The translations under genes were made by a program, and so were the position numbers. The notes below the pieces were generated by a model. The model ran no database searches, was not told the DNA's origin, and was given only the letters and a program-made list of their open reading frames with translations. This document shows, piece after piece, positions 44,315-52,790 of a DNA stretch of 64,000 nt. This DNA is from Vibrio sp. CB1-14 (GTDB lineage Bacteria; Pseudomonadota; Gammaproteobacteria; Enterobacterales; Vibrionaceae). Every line of letters starts with the position of its first letter. Within the stretch, counting starts at the first letter, position 1. Location of the stretch: positions 1,984,001 to 2,048,000 of the forward strand of contig NZ_CP115920.1 of assembly GCF_040412085.2 (NCBI RefSeq), given 5' to 3'.

Positions 44315-45337
44315 ATGCCTACACCCCAAGAGCCCGCCAATCGACTGATCAAATCGAGTTATGCTCGTATCTTGGTCGAATTATTTCGTGAGTACGGAGA
44401 AGATCCACACCAAGCGATCCGCGACTCTGGATTGCCACCCGATCTGTTTGATTTAGACCAAGAGTTCTTGCCGCAAGAGCCAGTTAAACGACTGTTATAT
44501 TTACTTGGCAATCAACTTGGTATGACCAACTTTGGTGATTTAGTAAGAACCGCCATCAAGCAAAAGTCACTACCAAATCTGTTAGGGCAATTCTCTGAGT
44601 GCAGTACAGTGCGAGACGCCTTGGAGCACTCGCGTGATGTGTTTACTTATGACGCTACCAACGTTAGCGTTGGACTTGAAACCGTGCACGGAAGAACCTG
44701 GTATTGGTGTAAGCGGGAGAATGATGGCAGTGACCCGTTTATTAGGTCTGAAGTCTGGGCTGTGTTGTATGCGATTGAGTTAGTGCGAGCACTGACCAAG
44801 AGTCAATGGACACCAAAACAGCTTAAAATCCAGATTGATGAAATCGAGCTTTACCAAGCGATCATTGGCAAATCGACTCAATACATCGTCAGTAATGATC
44901 GTATCGAGTGGCTAATCGAAGATGAGATTTTAGATCAGCAGCCCAACATCACGGCCAAAGATACCGAAACCCAGGCTCCACTTGTCACCTGGCATGCCAA
45001 CTTTACCGACCAAGTTTTTACCGCACTGCTACCCTATGTACGAGAACATAACTTAACACTCGAAAACGCGGCCAAACTCCTTAAACTGTCCCCACGAACA
45101 TTACAAAGGCGCCTCAAAGAGGAACGTACCAACTTTCGTCATATCAAAGACAACTTGGTATTCACCGTTGCCGTAGATATGATGAGTGAGGAGCTGTCTC
45201 TTACTCATATTGCCAGTCAACTTGGATTCTCTGATATTTCCCATTTCTCACGCTCGTTTAAACGCATTAGCGGCCTAACGCCCAAGCTCTACCAAAAAAC
45301 GGTGTTGAACCTTAACCACAACCATAGAGCTCAGTAA
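44315..45337 (+). CDS. AraC-family transcriptional regulator
   Basis: A 340-residue regulator. The N-terminal 240 residues resemble the arabinose-binding-like sensor of ArgR/OruR-type AraC proteins (IRDSGLPPDLFDLDQEFLPQ). The C-terminus has the double helix-turn-helix: LENAAKLLKLSPRTLQRRLK and IASQLGFSDISHFSRSFKRI, followed by SGLTPKLYQK. It probably controls the divergent HlyD-FUSC pair in the 226-base gap. I did not find a convincing operator there. The effector is unknown. Confidence 0.9.
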   Translation: MPTPQEPANRLIKSSYARILVELFREYGEDPHQAIRDSGLPPDLFDLDQEFLPQEPVKRLLYLLGNQLGMTNFGDLVRTAIKQKSLPNLLGQFSECSTVRDALEHSRDVFTYDATNVSVGLETVHGRTWYWCKRENDGSDPFIRSEVWAVLYAIELVRALTKSQWTPKQLKIQIDEIELYQAIIGKSTQYIVSNDRIEWLIEDEILDQQPNITAKDTETQAPLVTWHANFTDQVFTALLPYVREHNLTLENAAKLLKLSPRTLQRRLKEERTNFRHIKDNLVFTVAVDMMSEELSLTHIASQLGFSDISHFSRSFKRISGLTPKLYQKTVLNLNHNHRAQ

Positions 45338-45466
45338 GATTACATGGCAATCCATTACTAACTGTTACACATCGAGAATGAAAACTATAATTAGGACATA
45401 TACATAACCGACTCATGCTGGTAGCGTGTCGGCGGTATTGAATAATGAGTTTTAGAGGTTGTTACT

Positions 45467-46099
45467 GTGCGTATACTTGCTTGGTTTTTTGCTGTTGTTT
45501 CGGTGAGTTCGTATGCCAATGATTGGAGTTGGCAAGATCTAGCACAGGAGATAGACGCACCAAGTTACAGCAATCATTTTAAAGACTACGACATCAGAGC
45601 CCGCTACGATTTAATGATGATTGTTGACTATCAAAATAGTCATGATGAAGAAAAATCAACGCGCGAAGACGATTATAGACAAGCCCTACTTCGCTTTGCT
45701 GAGAAAGGCATCAACATCCTTGATCTGATTGAGGAGCAAAAGCTAATCGACGAAGATCATTCAGACTGGAACATGAAGGTAAACAATGATCTGATTGGCA
45801 AACAAGGACGACTCCCGGGGTTTATCGTTCCACTTGAATTCGATAACTTAACAGTCACTGAATTTATCCTGGTACCCACTGCCGGTGCCTGTATCCACAC
45901 CCCGCCCCCACCAGCGAATCAAATGGTCGTCGTTAGCTTTCCTCAAGGCGTTAAATTTAGAGGTTTGTATACCCCAGTCTGGGTGGAAGGCACGCTGGCT
46001 CAACAAACCAACTCATCTAATATTGAGCTGTCAGACGGTGCCACGGATGTGACCACCGCCTATACAATGGAAGCTCAGTCAGTAGAAGTGTACGAGTAA
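45467..46099 (+). CDS. DUF3299 exported protein
   Basis: A 210-residue product with signal peptide MRILAWFFAVVSVSSYA. The diagnostic stretch is AGACIHTPPPPANQMVVV with the neighbouring LPGFIVPLEFDNLTVTEFIL, the DUF3299 signature, and a conserved cysteine and histidine. Possibly metal-binding in the periplasm. It is read from a GTG with GAGG nine bases upstream. It is convergent with the DUF2157-like gene (14 bases apart). Confidence 0.83.
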   Translation: MRILAWFFAVVSVSSYANDWSWQDLAQEIDAPSYSNHFKDYDIRARYDLMMIVDYQNSHDEEKSTREDDYRQALLRFAEKGINILDLIEEQKLIDEDHSDWNMKVNNDLIGKQGRLPGFIVPLEFDNLTVTEFILVPTAGACIHTPPPPANQMVVVSFPQGVKFRGLYTPVWVEGTLAQQTNSSNIELSDGATDVTTAYTMEAQSVEVYE

Positions 46100-46113
46100 A
46101 ACCCTAAGCGAAA

Positions 46114-47166
46114 TTATTCGCTCCCTGTTTCAATCGTTCGTGGACGCTGACCAAGACGATAGATCTTTTCAGCGCGCGTACCGAAGAACCAAAAGCTTGC
46201 TGCGAGTACGGCAAAAAACAGTGCTTTATGCGTGCCTTCCCAAAAGTATTCAACGAATCGGGTATACAGGTTAATAAACACAAAAATGAGACCAAAGCCA
46301 CGGTTTAGCTCATCGTCAAACTTAATACCATGATAAAGCGCTGCAAGCGAAGCGATCAGTAACAATACCGACCAATGGATGAGGGAAAACTGGCTCACAT
46401 CCCCCCACTCTGCGAAATCGGCGTAGTTGCCAAAAATGGAGACAACCCAAAGCGACAAGAAAAACAGAATCAACCCATACGCGCGAGTCGTAATGGAAAA
46501 GTCTTCAAACTGTGGCCACTTGCGCTGCGTTACCATCCCTAACGCAACCAGAATTGCACTAAACAACACAAACCTCAGAGGCAGCGTCATGCCAAGAAAG
46601 TAACCAGACTCATCCCACTGGTAGGTTTCAATGCCAAACCAAATGCTCAGACTAAGCAAGGCACACGCCCACACCAACAAGGATGGTATCCAAAATCCAA
46701 GTAATCCATAAACAATGGATGCAAGTAAGATCAGTTTCGTTAAGTTATTGGTTTCAATGACTTGACCAATAAAATAGATAGAAATAGCGGTACTGATGAT
46801 ACCCAATACGAATAACGCTTCATTACTGAAGGTTTTATCTGGAGCGCTCGTCTTTCTTCTTACACCGTAGAGATAAAAGCCCGCGGCTACAACAGCAAAA
46901 AATCCACTCTTAGCGATATCAGGCGCACTAAAAATTTGTTCGATAAGCTCAATTAACCACTTGTCGAGCAAGACTGACAAGACTGAGAGTACGATACATA
47001 AAATAGCGACCCAGAATGAGTACTTAGCAATCAGTGACCAGTCAATGCTTGCAACTTCATAACTGCCTTTGAGTTTGCTGCGATCGTCATCAGTGATCAC
47101 ACCTTCTTCGTGCCATTGGTCAATCGCACTGCTTACCACGCGACTTTCTCTTTTTGACAGTTTCAT
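46114..47166 (-). CDS. Multipass membrane protein, DUF2157-like
   Basis: A 350-residue protein with a short cytosolic N-terminus (WHEEGVITDDDRSKL) followed by about ten helices. The N-terminal pattern and the helix arrangement recall DUF2157 proteins, whose role is unknown. Assignment is tentative; it could also be an unrelated polytopic protein. Isolated, transcribed toward the DUF3299 gene. Confidence 0.7.
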   Translation of the reverse strand: MKLSKRESRVVSSAIDQWHEEGVITDDDRSKLKGSYEVASIDWSLIAKYSFWVAILCIVLSVLSVLLDKWLIELIEQIFSAPDIAKSGFFAVVAAGFYLYGVRRKTSAPDKTFSNEALFVLGIISTAISIYFIGQVIETNNLTKLILLASIVYGLLGFWIPSLLVWACALLSLSIWFGIETYQWDESGYFLGMTLPLRFVLFSAILVALGMVTQRKWPQFEDFSITTRAYGLILFFLSLWVVSIFGNYADFAEWGDVSQFSLIHWSVLLLIASLAALYHGIKFDDELNRGFGLIFVFINLYTRFVEYFWEGTHKALFFAVLAASFWFFGTRAEKIYRLGQRPRTIETGSE

Positions 47167-47221
47167 CGCTCTATTCTTCCGTTCATTTACTTGAGGCTAA
47201 CCCTCAAAATTTGTCGTCACA

Positions 47222-48016
47222 CTATACAAATAGCTGAGACTTCGCAAACAAAACAGCGTCTCCAGATATCAGAACTTTGTCATGTTTTAGTAAGCCATAG
47301 AGAACGCCCGTTCGCGCTGAGGCTTGCAGCGCAGTTAAACTTGTCTTGTTCAACCTTTCGCCCCAATAAGGCATGAGGCCAGCGTGAATCGATCCTGTCA
47401 CAGGATCTTCGTCCCCTCCATTTGCTGGCCAAAAATATCGGGAAACAAAATCATAGTGATCATCATCACTTAACGCTGTTGCGACCACATCGAAAGGCGC
47501 CAAGCGCTTTAACTGTTCATTATCTGTTTCCAAATCGAGCAAATCACTGGCTTGGTCATACACAGCAAAATAGGCTTGCTCACTTCGTAAAATATGTTTG
47601 GGTTTTATAGAAAGACCGTCTAGGAGAGGCGTTGGAATTTCTGCTACCGGGTATGGAGCGTAATTGGGAAAAGTCATTTCGATTTTTCCCTGCTCACCTT
47701 TTGATACGACTAAGTCACCGACCTTTTCCGTAGAAAACGTGATTTTGCCTGTTAGTTTGAATTGCTCAAACAGCACATATGCCGATGCCAACGTCGCGTG
47801 ACCACAAAAATCGATTTCCATCATGGGGGAAAACCAGCGGATGAAGTAGTGGTTGGTACCAAGGTGTTTTAAGAAGGCTGTTTCGGACAAGTTATTCTCG
47901 ATTGCGACGTTTTGCATCCAAGTTTCATTCTGGTAATCATCAACGACGATGACAGCGGCACTATTGCCTTTAAATGGAACTTGGGTAAACGCATCAACAA
48001 TCCATTGCTCAGTCAT
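47222..48016 (-). CDS. PhzF-family isomerase-like protein
   Basis: A 264-residue protein of the PhzF fold (relatives act on prephenate-like or phenazine precursors). Key parts: VDAFTQVPFKGNSAAVIVVD, the catalytic glutamate in NNLSETAFL, IRWFSPMMEIDFCGHATLAS and, toward the end, DEDPVTGSIHAGLMPYW. I start at the ATG at 48016, preceded by AAGGA; the longer frame begins at a TTG (48052). It lies downstream of the DUF1275 gene and may be cotranscribed. Confidence 0.88.
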   Translation of the reverse strand: MTEQWIVDAFTQVPFKGNSAAVIVVDDYQNETWMQNVAIENNLSETAFLKHLGTNHYFIRWFSPMMEIDFCGHATLASAYVLFEQFKLTGKITFSTEKVGDLVVSKGEQGKIEMTFPNYAPYPVAEIPTPLLDGLSIKPKHILRSEQAYFAVYDQASDLLDLETDNEQLKRLAPFDVVATALSDDDHYDFVSRYFWPANGGDEDPVTGSIHAGLMPYWGERLNKTSLTALQASARTGVLYGLLKHDKVLISGDAVLFAKSQLFV

Positions 48017-48048
48017 TGGTATCCTTCCCTTACTTTGCTGATCCCCGC

Positions 48049-48723
48049 TCAACTAGCTCGATTGGTGTAGGCAATCCGCTTGCGGTAGATTCGATAAACT
48101 AGAGCAAGTAGTATACAAACAATAGCAGGTACAACAAGCGCCAAAAATTCCAAGCTCTTGAAAAGTAAAGCACCAACAATGCCGCCAAGAATAAAGCCAA
48201 GCAAAATTGTCACAAACAGCTTCGCTTTACGCTTATCGAATGTCTCTCCACGCAACGTAGAGCCAATCATAATCCCAAGATCAGTGACAATCCCAGTCAC
48301 GTGCGTTGTACGAACAACCGCACCGCTAAATGTCGTTGCGAGCGCATTCTGCAGGCCACACGCCGCCGATGCAAAATAGCTACCGGCTTGCGAGCCACTA
48401 AGCAAAAAGTATGTCGCAGTGAATAAAAATAGGCTCTCGATACAAAGTAGCCATTCGTACTGTCGACCAAGCTTAAGTGATACGTTCGAAATGAATAGCC
48501 CAGAAATGGCCGACCCAACAAGAAAACTCACAACAATGGCCGACAAGTGCCCTGCCGCTGACCAATCATTGATTAGCTGAGTTCCAAGTAGCGTTGCCGT
48601 CCCTGATAGGTGTGAAATAGCTTGGTGTTGAAATCCTAGTAGACCGATAGCGTTTACGGTTCCCGCAAGCAACGCTAGAACAAAAGCTCCAGATTCAATC
48701 CAACGTGGTAGTTTAGAGATCAC
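48049..48723 (-). CDS. DUF1275/YoaK-family membrane protein
   Basis: A 224-residue inner-membrane protein with six to seven helices. The family pattern is at the N-terminus (ALLAGTVNAIGLLGFQHQAI, then SHLSGTATLLG) and in the middle (ASAACGLQNALATTF and VRTTHVTGIVTDLGIMIG). The role of the family is not established; transport has been proposed. It overlaps the longest PhzF frame but is separated from the preferred PhzF start by 32 bases. Confidence 0.87.
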   Translation of the reverse strand: MISKLPRWIESGAFVLALLAGTVNAIGLLGFQHQAISHLSGTATLLGTQLINDWSAAGHLSAIVVSFLVGSAISGLFISNVSLKLGRQYEWLLCIESLFLFTATYFLLSGSQAGSYFASAACGLQNALATTFSGAVVRTTHVTGIVTDLGIMIGSTLRGETFDKRKAKLFVTILLGFILGGIVGALLFKSLEFLALVVPAIVCILLALVYRIYRKRIAYTNRAS

Positions 48724-48793
48724 CTGAGTACCTCACGACAACAAAATAGGTTAACGACAAAATAGACTAGCGACGATTAAATCGAAGCGTGCA

Positions 48794-49297
48794 TCATAGT
48801 CCTATCGAGCGGGTTTTCTTTGATTTGAAGCACATAATGTGTTGCGGACCGGCTTCTCCCCCTAAATAGAGGTCTCCAGTGTCATCAAAACCGACTTTTT
48901 GATACAACTGGTAAGCGACGGTGTTTTTGCAATTGACGGTCAGATACAAATCACAGGGCGCTATGTTAAGCCAAGAATGAAATTGTCCGGTAATGAGGTT
49001 CAGAGAAGCTTTGGCAAGCCCAAGTCCTTGATAGCGTTTATCGATAAAGTAGGCTCTTAGCCCTATCGCGCCGCTAGGTGCATCGCTCATAGTGCTTGCA
49101 TAGCCTTGATCGAGTAAAAAGAATCCTACCGCTATGTCATTGGAATAAATGACCCATTGGGTCTCTAATGGCTTGGTGAGACTTTTATGAACAATTTCCG
49201 ACGTGATACCCACAAATGGGAGTTGGCTGTCTTCTACCGAAAGATTGACTAACTCCTCGGTAACTGGAACGTCTATTTTTCTAATCGTTAACGTCAT
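48794..49297 (-). CDS. GNAT-family N-acetyltransferase
   Basis: A 167-residue acetyltransferase. The cofactor-binding loop is DKRYQGLGLAKASLN, and the terminal NTVAYQLYQKVGFDDTGD is typical of GNAT motif B. The substrate is unknown. Its start overlaps the stop of the DJ-1/PfpI gene by four bases (ATGA), so both are one unit. Confidence 0.87.
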   Translation of the reverse strand: MTLTIRKIDVPVTEELVNLSVEDSQLPFVGITSEIVHKSLTKPLETQWVIYSNDIAVGFFLLDQGYASTMSDAPSGAIGLRAYFIDKRYQGLGLAKASLNLITGQFHSWLNIAPCDLYLTVNCKNTVAYQLYQKVGFDDTGDLYLGGEAGPQHIMCFKSKKTRSIGL

Positions 49298-49887
49298 AAA
49301 ACCAATCCATGTTCATTCCAATCAAACTCCATTTGTTTCGCCGTTTTTAACGCCACCTCTCTGCCCTTTAGCTTTTCAACCAACCTTAGGCTCATATCGA
49401 TGCCCGCAGATATCCCCCCAGAGGTCACTATGCTGCCAACATCCACCCAACGTACTCCAGACTTAACCGTCAAATTCGGAAACTTCGCTTTTAAATCATC
49501 TTGGTCTTCCCAATGAGTAGTGACCGCTTGATTGGTAATAGCCCCAGCTTTGGCTAACAAAAAAGCACCGGTACACACCGAAGCGACGAAATCCGCCTGT
49601 TGCGAAACTTTGGCAATCCAGTCCATAGATTTGTCATTATTCATCTCTGGTTCGTGAATACCGCCGGGAATAATGACAACGTCAAGTTTTGGATGACTTA
49701 GAATCGAGTGATCAGACTGAACGTTAAATCCGCCGCGCGCACTTACCGTACCGTGGTTATGTGATAGCAAACTGACGCTCCACATGTCTTCATCAGACAA
49801 AAAGCGGTTTGCCGTAGAAAACACCTCAAACGGACCTGCGAAATCCAATACCTCGACGTCCCTATAGATATAAATCCCAATGTTCAT
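49294..49887 (-). CDS. DJ-1/PfpI-family protein
   Basis: A 197-residue protein with the GATase-1-like fold. The nucleophile elbow is SVCTGAFLLAKAG (C105) and the conserved acid is in DFAGPFEVFS. Relatives are proteases, chaperones, isonitrile hydratases or the N-terminal halves of regulators; here there is no helix-turn-helix. It lies just upstream of a GNAT in the same operon. Role unknown. Confidence 0.88.
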   Translation of the reverse strand: MNIGIYIYRDVEVLDFAGPFEVFSTANRFLSDEDMWSVSLLSHNHGTVSARGGFNVQSDHSILSHPKLDVVIIPGGIHEPEMNNDKSMDWIAKVSQQADFVASVCTGAFLLAKAGAITNQAVTTHWEDQDDLKAKFPNLTVKSGVRWVDVGSIVTSGGISAGIDMSLRLVEKLKGREVALKTAKQMEFDWNEHGLVL

Positions 49888-49967
49888 GGCACCCGCCCTT
49901 TGTTAATACTCTGTTACCCACACTATTCAGATCTAACAAAAATATCAACTTCTGCGCGCACACTATT

Positions 49968-49999
49968 GTTTGCTGAACAAAGTGTTTGCTGAACAAAGT
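49968..49999. repeat. Tandem 16-bp repeat upstream of the PfpI gene
   Basis: GTTTGCTGAACAAAGT occurs twice head to tail (49968-49983 and 49984-49999), followed by GTT. Each copy has a small dyad (TTTG and CAAA). It is about 80 bases upstream of the PfpI start and downstream of a GNAT stop. Confidence 0.9.
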
Positions 50000-50023
50000 G
50001 TTAACTAGAGTTGAAGTCACGCT

Positions 50024-50506
50024 TTACGACAAACGCTTATACATCACATAACTATCAACATAACCAAGGCGACCATGGTTATAAGCTCTAGGTATCGTAC
50101 CTATGATCTCGAAACCTAACCTCTTCCAAAGCTCTACCGCAATCTTATTGGACGATACAACACTGTTAAACTGCATCGCTTCAAACCCTAGCTCAATTGC
50201 TACTTGCTGAGAGTGCTCACACATTTGCCTTGCTATACCTTTACCTCGAGCATTTTCTGAAACCATGTAACCACAGTTGCAAATATGACGACTTGGTCCA
50301 GCAGCATTTGGCTTGATATAGTAGGAGCCCAATATCTCACCTTCAACAACATAGACAAAGGTCTTTAAAGGTACCTCGCACCATATTTCACGTGACTGCT
50401 CTAGCGTCATATGTGGTTCGAACGCGTAGGTTTCTTGAGCGGCGATGATTTGTGAAAAGGTAGGCCAAAATGCGTCAAAATCCTCTTTCGTCATTTCACG
50501 TAACAT
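50024..50506 (-). CDS. GNAT-family N-acetyltransferase
   Basis: A 160-residue acetyltransferase. Motif A is at SENARGKGIARQMCEHSQQV, motif B at VSSNKIAVELWKRLGFEIIG. Substrate unknown. It is oriented with its neighbours and may be an independent gene. Predicted start ATG with AGGAAG upstream. Confidence 0.88.
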   Translation of the reverse strand: MLREMTKEDFDAFWPTFSQIIAAQETYAFEPHMTLEQSREIWCEVPLKTFVYVVEGEILGSYYIKPNAAGPSRHICNCGYMVSENARGKGIARQMCEHSQQVAIELGFEAMQFNSVVSSNKIAVELWKRLGFEIIGTIPRAYNHGRLGYVDSYVMYKRLS

Positions 50507-50537
50507 AGACTCTTCCTTGTCTCTAATATAAATCGGT

Positions 50538-50885
50538 TCAAACGCGCTCGAGATGATTCAACGGCGACCAACCCATTGCATCTTTGTCGCTGGACTTTGC
50601 ACACCAAATCCAACCGTTGAGTTCAAATTCTGCAACAAGTAATTCACCCACAGATAAGCGATGCTCAATAGCCTGGTAGTCTTTCTGAACGGTTGCAATA
50701 TCACTCTCTATGATGAGAATTTGCTTAGGAACCCAGCCCTTTTTGTCTTCGCCACGACAAAATATCCAATTCGGCCAATCACCGTGAGCGTCAGACTCTT
50801 CGATTACCTTGAGCTGCTCTCCTTTTGTGATGATGATTGGTTTCTCAGGGGTGTCTGTGTAGTCTTTAACGACCTTGTATTGCAT
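50538..50885 (-). CDS. SH3-like domain protein
   Basis: A 115-residue cytosolic protein. The SH3-like pattern is VVKDYTDTPEKPIIITKGEQ, then WIFCRGEDKKGWVPKQIL, and the C-terminus has a second WxWCAK-type strand pair. I start at 50885 (AAGGA six to seven bases upstream); the frame is open earlier. Function unknown; such domains bind peptides or cell-wall parts. It is next to the damaged YtoQ gene. Confidence 0.72.
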   Translation of the reverse strand: MQYKVVKDYTDTPEKPIIITKGEQLKVIEESDAHGDWPNWIFCRGEDKKGWVPKQILIIESDIATVQKDYQAIEHRLSVGELLVAEFELNGWIWCAKSSDKDAMGWSPLNHLERV

Positions 50886-50922
50886 ATTGCATCCTTTCTT
50901 TTTCATGCGCGACCTAGATACC

Positions 50923-51361
50923 CTAAGAAACAAGATAAGCCAGCAAGTCTACTACTTGTTTCGGTGTCGTCGCCCATGCTTGCGCCGCACCATCGACCTC
51001 TTTCAGAGCGTGCACCAAGCTGTCGTCGTGTAATGTAAGGTTTGCCAAGTGCTGCGCAGTAACCTGCATCAAAAGCGGCGTTCCACTGTTTGTACTTATC
51101 GCCAAACCGGATAATCGCAACGTCACACGCTTTGATGGCTGTTTGAATGCGTATTGCGTTTACTTTGGCAGACTTATGATCGCGCCAAAACTGCTGAGAC
51201 TCGACACCTAAGCCGTCGCCTGCAGCATCACTTGATTCATGATGGGTATTGGCAGAGGTGAAGCTGATATCAAGGCTCTTCGCTTTGCATCCCTCAATGA
51301 TCTGCTCTCGCCAGTCGGTATGAATTTCACCTGATAGATAGACTTTCAACACGTACTCCAT
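50923..51361 (-). pseudogene. YtoQ-family protein, frameshifted
   Basis: The frame from 51361 encodes the YtoQ family (VYLSGEIHTDWREQII, DHKSAKVNAIRIQT, FGDKYKQWNAAFDAGYCAAL) down to GKPYIT, then changes into an unrelated tail. A second frame, ending at 50923, resumes the family sequence (LHDDSLVHALKEVDGAAQAW, then ATTPKQVV). The break is at TTACATTACAC on the coding strand (51029-51038, two TTACA units). A third unit would restore the continuous reading PYITLHDDSL, so a 5-base contraction explains the damage. Relatives are about 148 residues; function unknown. Confidence 0.82.
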
Positions 51362-51419
51362 TAACACATTGATTTTTAAGTCAGTCTACCCTCAACACAC
51401 GGGCTGAGCAATGATGTTA

Positions 51420-51641
51420 TTACTTACAGAAAGTATCGATGTAGAGCGCTTCTACCTTTTCTCTCGCCCACGGAGTTCGGCGCAAAAACTTTAATGAAGA
51501 TTTAATTGAAGGGTTGTTGTAAAAGCAGTTGATCTGAATTTCCGCATCCAAACCTTTCCAGCCGTAATGCTCTTGAAGACGGACTAATATTTTTTCTAAC
51601 GTTAGACCATGTAATGGATTGTTGGGCTGCTCTTGACTCAT
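51420..51641 (-). CDS. VF530-family DNA-binding protein
   Basis: A 73-residue protein of the VF530 family (DUF2132): [20 protein letters not shown], then [14 protein letters not shown] and [20 protein letters not shown]. The family member from Vibrio fischeri was studied structurally as a DNA-binding candidate. A weak AGGT ribosome site lies nine bases before the ATG. Regulator or structural protein, exact role unknown. Confidence 0.88.
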   Translation of the reverse strand: MSQEQPNNPLHGLTLEKILVRLQEHYGWKGLDAEIQINCFYNNPSIKSSLKFLRRTPWAREKVEALYIDTFCK

Positions 51642-51733
51642 GTTTTGTACCTGAAATTAGTTAACGGGCGGCAGTGTAACAGATTGTGCTTTCACAAGCC
51701 GCAGATTCATCATCGGAGTTACAAGCAACTACT

Positions 51734-52057
51734 TTAGTGAGTAGTTCGCATAGCCTGAACAGCTTCTTTGATCGAATTGAATCCAATTTTGATAACACAT
51801 ACTTGAGCCAGTGCAAATTCATGGGCTTGTACCAACGATGTCACCTCTTCAAGTGTCAGAGTTTTATACTGAGCTTTGAACGAGATGTTATGACTGGAGT
51901 CCAATTCTACCTTGAAAACCTCTCCGCTAGAGTCGATCAATATGTCTTCGTCACTGGCAATGAGTGACTCCAACTCATTAACTAAGTCAGCTTCCAATGC
52001 AAGGAATAGCAATTCATCATCACCTTCGAGTTTAAATAGACATGGCCATTGGATCAT
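51734..52057 (-). CDS. DUF4144-like hypothetical protein
   Basis: A 107-residue cytosolic protein starting MIQWPCLFKLEGDDELLFLA. The pattern DxxLIDSSGEVFKVEL and EEVTSLVQAHEFALAQVCV recall a family I know as DUF4144 in shewanellas and vibrios; I am only moderately sure of the number. Function unknown. It is 18 bases downstream of the zincin lipoprotein and may be cotranscribed. Confidence 0.65.
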   Translation of the reverse strand: MIQWPCLFKLEGDDELLFLALEADLVNELESLIASDEDILIDSSGEVFKVELDSSHNISFKAQYKTLTLEEVTSLVQAHEFALAQVCVIKIGFNSIKEAVQAMRTTH

Positions 52058-52075
52058 AATTGTGTTCGTTAATAA

Positions 52076-52624
52076 CTAAAGGTATTTATACGCATTATTG
52101 TACGCTTCAATCTCTATTGGCGATTCTTGATAACCAAATATCTTTAACTGCAAGAAGTATTCACGAGTGATGCCCTCTAGGCTTAGCTCCTCAGCTTGAC
52201 GCACATGGATTAATTCATGAGACAGCAGCAGTTTATCACCTTTTGCGGCATGCTTAATGTAAATGCCATAGCCATAAGTCATCCCTACTAAGTATGGCGA
52301 ATCTAGCCCCAACTGCTCCATTTGAAACTTAAGAGATTCATTCTTGGGCATAGGTAATTCATCAACATACAATACCCTAACCCTCTCGGGATGCTTTATA
52401 CCGACGCGCTGAGCAATGTCCATATACTGCGGCAATAATGGGACACCATTTTCTAGCGCGCGCCTTTCATTATTCTTAACAAACTCAAGCGCTAACGGCA
52501 TATAAGGGTCAATTTGATCCGTGATGTATTGCGGTGGGTTTTGGTACAACTCGTGGTTGTCTTTACAACCGACTAGGCCACTAAAAAGTAATGGGATAAA
52601 GAGTACCGTTGTATACTTAAGCAA
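52076..52624 (-). CDS. Lipoprotein with HExxH zincin motif
   Basis: A 182-residue lipoprotein (lipobox SGLVGC, C20) with HELIH (136-140) and acids in PIEIEAYNNA (E171, E173) as a possible third ligand, a gluzincin-like layout. Probably a peptidase or a metal-binding scaffold on the membrane surface. It starts at TTG with AGG (in TAAGGTAGG) six bases upstream. The family is not recognised. Confidence 0.72.
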   Translation of the reverse strand: MLKYTTVLFIPLLFSGLVGCKDNHELYQNPPQYITDQIDPYMPLALEFVKNNERRALENGVPLLPQYMDIAQRVGIKHPERVRVLYVDELPMPKNESLKFQMEQLGLDSPYLVGMTYGYGIYIKHAAKGDKLLLSHELIHVRQAEELSLEGITREYFLQLKIFGYQESPIEIEAYNNAYKYL

Positions 52625-52749
52625 TGAAAACCTACCTTAACAGATTGATTAAAAGCCATATTTAAGTCAAACAACGCTACCACAACTGTTTGAATAGCCG
52701 GAAAGGTAGGTGTGTTTCTATACTGTCTCTCGCAATTTTGGCACAAAAA

Positions 52750-52774
52750 AACGCGCTAGCTTAACTAGCGCGTT
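52750..52774. terminator. Bidirectional intrinsic terminator
   Basis: AACGCGCTAG and CTAGCGCGTT form ten pairs around CTTAA, with A-run on one side and T-run on the other. It lies downstream of the GNAT at 52791 (minus strand). Confidence 0.88.
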
Positions 52775-52790
52775 TTTCATCAAAATTCAA

